A stretch of DNA of 64,000 nucleotides from contig MU266327.1 of NCBI GenBank assembly GCA_021014945.1, positions 434,001 through 498,000 on the forward strand. Direction: 5' to 3'. Under the pieces are notes generated by a model. That model had not been told where the DNA came from and ran no database searches. It saw nothing but the letters and a program-made list of their open reading frames with translations. Of this stretch, positions 58,180 through 64,000 are shown piece by piece. Source of the DNA: Leucogyrophana mollusca. Its lineage: Eukaryota > Basidiomycota > Agaricomycetes > Boletales. The position numbers were made by a program, and so were the translations under genes. Every line of letters starts with the position of its first letter. Position 1 is the first letter of the stretch.

Positions 58180-59268
58180 CTATTCTGCCATCTGTACATC
58201 CTCGTCGGCTACAACAGCGGGAGCTGGTGCGGCTGCCTCAGCAGCCTCCTTCTTCTCCATGCTCTGCAGGTAAATCTCGAGACTGTCTCCCTCCACGATA
58301 CGGAAACTCTCTGCGGGTAATACAGGCTTTTCGTGCTGGCCCACAGGGCCAATGATGCCTACTGAGGTGTTGTTGACATTCAGCTCCTTGTCTTGTTGAA
58401 GCGTCTCGCGGAGCGCGTGCAGCCCATGTCGAATCAGGTCCTCCAGGTTGCCTGACAAGAGGCATCAGTAAAAAAATAATGCCCAGTAAGATAGGAGGAC
58501 ATACAATCAGCGAAGCTTTCGTAGTGTTTCTCCAGGTACGTCTTCGCACTCTGACTCCTGGCACCAATCGACATCGCGTAGTACTCGTACGAGTTTCCTG
58601 ATGGCGAGAACTCGAAGAGATGTGGTCCAGACTGATCTTGGCCGATGACCAGGAAACCGACACCATATGGTCTGCGACCGTATTCTTGCGTGTTCACCTG
58701 AGCCTCTGTAAGGAGTGTTTGGTGAGTGAGATTATGCGATGCAAGAGCTGAGTGAACGAACTATCAGCGATTGAAGATACTAGCCGGTTAACGGGCATTG
58801 GTCGGTTGAATGCCATACGGGATGCCATTGCTTGCTGCCGCATAAAATTACTACAACCGCCCACTTATTAGACGATTGCACAACGCATGAGAAACCATAG
58901 AAGCAGACCTAAGGACACGAGCATCTGAAGTCAGCCCTGCAATAGCAATCCCAACGTGATCGTCTATTCGAAACATCTTCTGCTGGTAAGACGCCAGCTC
59001 CCCAGTAGATCGCTGCACGGCATCGTCAGATCGTGTAGAACACAAGTAAACACATCAGATAGGCGCACTTTCAAAGCGAGAAGTACGGCGTGTGTTTTTG
59101 AGCGTAGACCGACGGCCGCTGAGCCTTGCTTGACGGCTTCGAGTGCATATTCGACCTGGTGAAGACGGCCTTGCGGCGAGAAGACAGTGTTATCAGAGTC
59201 GTAGGTGTTTCTGAACTGTTTAGATCGCTGATTAGCACGCGCCTACGTCGTAAATCAGGACATACCAT
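58180..59268 (-). CDS. PRE5: 20S proteasome alpha subunit, PRE5/PSMA1 type
   Basis: Six exons (59266-59268, 59069-59215, 58910-59012 region ending at 58909, 58762-58850, 58505-58705, 58180-58451) give 271 residues. The signature [20 protein letters not shown] and [20 protein letters not shown] is the alpha-type N-terminus; [13 protein letters not shown] and [14 protein letters not shown] place it with subunit alpha6/PSMA1. It is catalytically inactive and forms the outer ring and gate. The start exon carries only ATG before a GTATGT donor, so the Met codon is separated from the rest by an intron. A C-terminal Glu/Ala-rich tail is normal for this subunit. Confidence 0.95.
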
Positions 59269-59459
59269 GGTGGAGGGAGTAAGGGAACGTCTGTTATTAA
59301 CCTTTGTTGTTCGACACGCAACGTCCAAGGTGACGCGTCCATAGGCGATCAATGTCGGGTTTCGGAATTATCCGACTTCGCTCACAGCCAAGTAAGGAGA
59401 CAAGAAAAATAGTTTAGAATCTCTACACAGAAAGCAGGATCACAAGCAAGCCCCGTCAA

Positions 59460-62400
59460 TCATCGCGCCCCCTTCTTCTCCGCTCTCCACTCCTTGAATA
59501 TCCCATCCAAGCTTTTATATAGAAGATGCGACGGCAAGCATCTTATAATCTCACCCATCCTTTCCTCCACCTCCACCTTTCCCTTATCACCAGATGCTTT
59601 CTGCGCGTACTCAACAGTCACGCGGAACATTGCCAGCACCGCCAGCGAGACGTGCGTCTGCTGCGCGCCATGCGCTGAGCCCTGCGACAGGGCAGTGAGG
59701 AGGGGTCCTGAGATGCTCGGGGCAGAGATGGCGGGAGTTGACTGGGAGAAAGGTGTTGCGCGCTCGCCGCGAACTAGCCGAAGAAGGATCTCGAGAACGT
59801 TGTCAATTTCAGACATGTGTGTCTTGATGAATCGCTGACGCTCAGTTTGGACGCCAACTGGGGAATTGACAGCCCAGCCATCAAGAACCGTCCAGATCGT
59901 AGGAGCCTATGCAAATGCAATGAGAGACAGCACAAAAATGTAAGGGAGAAGGAACATACTGGATCAGGATCGACGACCTCGATCTTTTTCTCCCACCCAT
60001 CAGCAGCATCCCCAGCCACCCAAAACATACGTCCAAACATACTCTTCAACCACTCTTGCACATCTCCAGATTTTACCCACTTTGGCTCTGACAGCGGCCT
60101 GTCGGTATCGAGATGGATAATCAGATTCATTTTGGAAGGGACCTCGGCTTTTGAGAAGAATGGGAGCGTCGGGTCAAGATCGGCCATATCGGACAGTGTC
60201 GGAAGGGGGAGGTAGGACTTTGTCGTGTCTGAAAGACCTTCGATCTGTAAAAAGACACGTCAGTAACTAAATTCTATCGCACTCAGCGGTGATGGACGGT
60301 ACCAGGACACCCTTCAACCCATCCTCCTCATCCTTGTCGAGGGAGATGTACACTTCGATTCTCCCTTCGGCTCTGTAGACCCTGAGATATTCAACCACCT
60401 CCGCGTCCACGACAAGCCGTCTACTGCCAGCAGCATAAGATATCGACAGCCGATTCGCAGAGGGGGTCCGACCGGCTTTCGCAGCCGCCGTCGACTGCGG
60501 CGGTTCGCCGCCATATGTCGACCCCGAGGACGTCGACAAGAGCGTATTCGAGGTTGGGGAAGCAGGCGGTTCAGGCAGATGTTCTTGATCGGCTTCGTCC
60601 ATGGGTTTCACTTGTTCGTCGACATTTTCATCGACCTGTGTGGTGCCTTCGTCCTGTGTAAATAATCCGCTTTCCTGGGCGACGTGGTCGGGTTCGTTGT
60701 CGGGAACGGTGGACGCGAACGAGGAGCAGGCTTGTAGAGGTTTGGGTGCGCCGGCTCCCACAAACGACGAACGCTGTTCTGAGACCTGCGATTCAGGGTA
60801 CCCAACATGATCAGCAGACTGTTCCCCATCGAGATGAGGAGTATCAGACTGAGACTGAGCGACAGGTGCAGAACCAGAGCCAGAATTAGAGGAAGAAATA
60901 GACGTTTGAGACGCAATTGGATCGGCAGCAAGTGTAGCAGAAGAAAATCCATCCACCCCATTTCCGCCACTAATGGGCTGAGTATCACCTGAGGCAAAAA
61001 TAATACCACTGCCTTCCGGAACACCAACGCCAGAAGCAACTCCTTCTGACTGCGAATCAGCAGCAGCAGTGGACGGCAAGCCGTCAGGGGCATTTGAAGC
61101 CACGAAAGATTCAGCTCCCCCAGCCTTTGCAGGCGGGCTTTGCCCATCATGAGGGCCATCGCCTGGCTGACCTCCCGAGTGGGAAAGATCATGTCCGTCC
61201 CCGTCTGTACTACGAGTGCCTTCAAAATCACAAGTCAGTTGCGTGAATCCTTCAAGCCGCGAGATGGACTCTCCCTCCCTCGCAAAAAGAAGCATCCACC
61301 GAAAGCACGAGACTCGAGGGGTCATGACAAGACTTACCATCATCTCCACCGCCTCCACTGGCGAGGGCAGCAGATTCTGCGTCCTCGACTTGGCTCACGC
61401 AGAGCTGATCCTGGTCATCACCATCAGCGTCAGCCTCACCCTCGTCTTCAGCGATGGCAGCCATCAGCCAATCGCCCTCGCTAGCGGTCTCGGCAACACT
61501 CGGAGCGACGCTCCCTCTGCCCACCCCATCCAGATCGACGCTCGCGGTATCGCTCATCCCAGGGGGAGGCGGACGTTCCCTCCCGCCCTCCTCCCCATCG
61601 TCATCTTCCAACTTCTTACGCTTGCCCTTGCGCGACGAATCCATACCGGCACCACCAGCACCGAGAGAGAACGAAGCATTACCGTGCGGAATGGGGTGAG
61701 AGTCATCCGCGGAAACGGGCGTGTGGAAGTAGATTCGGATGCGAGAGGGAGGTGGCGTGGCGAGCGTAGTCACAGAGCTCGAGCTCGGCTCTGCATCTGG
61801 AGCAGCAGCTTTCGGCTCTCCTACCACAACGGCGGGTTCACTGCCATCAGCCTTGGTCGCAGAATCAGGGTTATCCGCATCAGCAGAAACATCTGCTTCC
61901 ATCGCCTCGTCCTTAATAGACACATTCGACGACTCGAGCAGGCTAGCAGCTACCTCCTTTTCCTCAGCCTTGATGGGTGAGGACGGAAGCACGCCCCACG
62001 ACCAGTCCAAGTCAGGCATTTCGAGGCCCACAATCTTAAAATCAGTGAGGGTGCGGCGGTTCTCGTCCTTCTTACCGCTGCTGCTCCCGAAGTTCGTCAT
62101 CGATCCATCTTTCGTACCAAACGCGGCGCCTCCACCCCCTCGCGATGAAGTATGACCCTGGCCGCGGCCGCGGAAGTTGGACCCTCCAGACATATTGTTC
62201 TGGTGATGCTGATGTGCGCCTGCATTGAACGACCCACCTCTGCGGTTGTGATAATCCTTGTTGCCAAAGCCGCCTCTTGAGCCATGACCACGCAGAGAGC
62301 CTAATTGGACACCTCCACCGCTGCCTCCACCGCGGCCACCGCCGCCTCCACCATGCATAAACATGCTTCCTCCGCGCCCCCCACGAACACCACCACTCAG

Positions 62401-63195
62401 GCCACCTCTACTAGGACCGATAGGACCGCCTCTCCCTCTGCCGACGCTGATATTGCCGCCTCTTCCACCGAGGCCACCTCTGTTGCCTCCTGAGGGACCG
62501 GTAGGCTGACCTTGACCTTGCATCTGACCCTGATACATGCCGATGCCTAACTGTGCAGGGGGTGGTGGCGGAGCCTGAAACTGGGGTTGTGGGGGCGGTG
62601 GACCTGGCTGTCTTTGTTGCGGGTGATGCTGGGGACCGTCAAAGCGCTGTCGTTTTGCTGGGGGGAGATGCTGCGGGGGAGTGTGATGCAAACCATGATT
62701 GTGCCGCTGCTGTTGCTGTTGCTGCTGTTGTTGCGGCTGCTGCTGTGGATAATATGGCTGTGGCTGGGGGATTGGATGCGGATGCTGAAATTGAGGCTGG
62801 GGAATTATTGGTTGAGGCGGCGGCTGAGGAACATAAGGCTGTTGATAGCCCGCTGATGGTTGGTAAGGGTTGTACTGTGGCTGAGGCGGAGGTGGAGGTG
62901 GTTGCACGACTGGCGGGGGCGGCTGATAATGCTGTTGAGGCGGCTGCTGTTGCTGCTGGTGATTATGCCTCTGCTGCCAGTGCAGATTCTGGCCTCCATA
63001 GCCGTAATTTGCATACAATGCACTTTGTTCGGGCGGCGGTCGAGGCTGCTGCTGAGGCACGTTCCATTGTGGCTGCTGTTGCGCCGCCGCTGCTGCTGCC
63101 CAATAAGCGGAATAGTCTGGCTGAGCTGCTGGGGGCGGACCAGGAGGAAGAGGAGGGTTATAGCTTGGCTGGGGCACGAACGGATTTTTATTCAT
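59460..63195 (-). CDS. Large Q/P- and RGG-rich protein with unassigned C-terminal domain
   Basis: Four exons (61338-63195, 60303-61219, 59960-60244, 59460-59906) give 1168 residues. Residues 1-170 are Pro/Gln/Tyr-rich with poly-Gln tracts; 190-370 are Gly/Arg-rich with many RGG and GGRGG units; a Ser/Asp/Glu-rich disordered part follows. The C-terminal 260 residues look folded (VEYLRVYRAEGRIEVYISLD, SGDVQEWLKSMFGRMFWVAG, SEIDNVLEILLRLVRGER). RGG and prion-like regions usually mean RNA binding and condensation, but no RRM or KH domain is visible and I cannot assign the C-terminal region to a family. All intron phases agree. Confidence 0.8.
62680..63060 (-). repeat. CAG/CAA-type tracts coding poly-Gln
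   Basis: The sequence has imperfect runs of GCTGTT/CTGCTG units on the + strand, which code for glutamine-rich stretches on the minus strand in the N-terminal part of the large RGG protein. Mixed CAA and CAG codons suggest selection at the protein level as well as slippage. Confidence 0.7.
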
Positions 63196-63415
63196 CGCAG
63201 CTTGGATCAGAGCTCGACGGAGAAAACATGCAAAACCGCGACACCCTTCCGTGCTTAGTCATCATCGCCACATGGCATCCGTCCGTTGGGCCTCCGCCGT
63301 TTCCCCTTGCCCACCAAAGGCCTTAAAGCGATGTGCATTTAAAAATACAGTAAATCTAATAAATGAGCGGTGCGAGTTGTTTTACGTTCTAAATAGTAGT
63401 CATTCTGGCAGGGGA

Positions 63416-64000
63416 TCATGGCTTCGCCTTGTGGGTTTGTACTCCTGCTTTTCGCCACAACTGGGCAGCAATGCCTGGCCTTCGTAGAGACACCAGTAGG
63501 TGGACCATAGTACTGAGTAGTGCAATGCTTCCAGCCTGATGCGCTGCCGCGACTGGAACGGGTACGAGGTACAGCAAGGTTGCAAGACCAAGGAGCACTT
63601 GCACGTTTGCCATCGCAAAAGCGGCTGTGACTGATACGCGGGCTAGCGGTGGCAGGGCTGCGCGGAGAGCGCCGCGACGGCTCTGCAGGTAGAGAAGGCA
63701 GGTGCTAAAGTAGGTAGTCATTGCCTAGGTCAATAGTTAGACGAGATGCTATGTCAGTAGAGGCTAGGTGTGACTTGCCAGCACTCTGTGATCGAACTGG
63801 ACTGTGGTCGGGTTCTCGAATAGGTTTCTCCACCATATGTCCGAGCCATCTGCGCTCTTGGCATAAGCGGGGGAGAAGAGCTCGCTGGTGGGAGGTGCGA
63901 GGCGTCCCCCCATGAGAGGAAATTCGTTATATAGCAGCCCAGCGTCAAGACCAGCAACAAATGCACCTGCAAGAACTAGCATCAAACACAAGCATCTCGC
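63416..64000 (-). CDS. COX15: Cytochrome c oxidase assembly factor COX15 (3' part)
   Basis: Two exons are in the window: 63779-64000 (continuing past the right edge) and 63416-63724. The block [22 protein letters not shown] and FDHRVLAMTTYF are diagnostic of Cox15, the heme A synthase that oxidises heme O in the mitochondrial inner membrane. Several membrane segments follow and the protein ends GVQTHKAKP. The His in DHRVLA corresponds to a conserved heme ligand position. The intron 63725-63778 has a GC donor (GCAAGT). The N-terminal half lies outside the window. Confidence 0.92.

Noticed and set aside
62553..63326. 257-codon + strand Ala/Val/Glu-rich frame
   Set aside because: Antisense shadow of the Gln/Pro-rich N-terminus of the large RGG protein.

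Overview
The window comes from a filamentous basidiomycete fungus, most likely an Agaricomycete. Almost every gene is split by introns of about 45-65 nt with GT..AG (occasionally GC..AG) borders. Genes lie on both strands with 0.1-1 kb between them, and the gene content is typical of higher fungi (SPX-ankyrin-GDPD Pho81, EF-hand MscS channel, Mrc1, Tho2, tafazzin). No rRNA, tRNA, CRISPR array or transposon was recognised. Exon borders are my own joins, chosen so that reading phase and family conservation agree. The organism is not identified below class level.

Layout. 0-13 kb: 3' end of an unrecognised gene, a Rab-like GTPase with a long insert, AMMECR1, a PPR protein, ribosomal protein L3 and the replication-checkpoint mediator Mrc1. 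13-23 kb: a small membrane protein of unknown function, tafazzin, a tandem pair of Ca2+/H+ exchanger-like (CAX) genes with matching exon structure, and a secreted six-hairpin glycosidase. 23-40 kb: THO2 (22 exons), GTP cyclohydrolase I, a half-size ABC transporter, the phosphate regulator Pho81-like SPX-ANK-GDPD protein and peroxin Pex12. 42-50 kb: a UPF0303/HbpS-like protein, mitochondrial SSB, the large HBS1/SKI7 locus and a CBM48 protein. 51-64 kb: a small secreted protein, the MscS channel with EF hand, a small coiled-coil protein, proteasome alpha (PRE5/PSMA1 type), a large Q/P/RGG-rich protein with an unassigned C-terminal region, and the 3' end of COX15.

Most genes are housekeeping genes and do not form one pathway. 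Shared themes are information processing (Mrc1, Tho2, Hbs1/Ski7, RPL3), organelle biogenesis (tafazzin, mtSSB, PPR, Cox15, Pex12) and ion or phosphate homeostasis (two CAX-like genes, MscS, Pho81-like). The most interesting locus is HBS1. A 1335-nt exon with both borders in the same phase ends in a Ski7-like F-x-F-D..S-P-D-D motif, and the layout predicts HBS1 and SKI7 isoforms made from one gene. Other notable points are very small coding exons (3, 5, 6, 9 and 10 nt), three GC-AG introns, and a degenerate GDPD domain in the Pho81-like protein.
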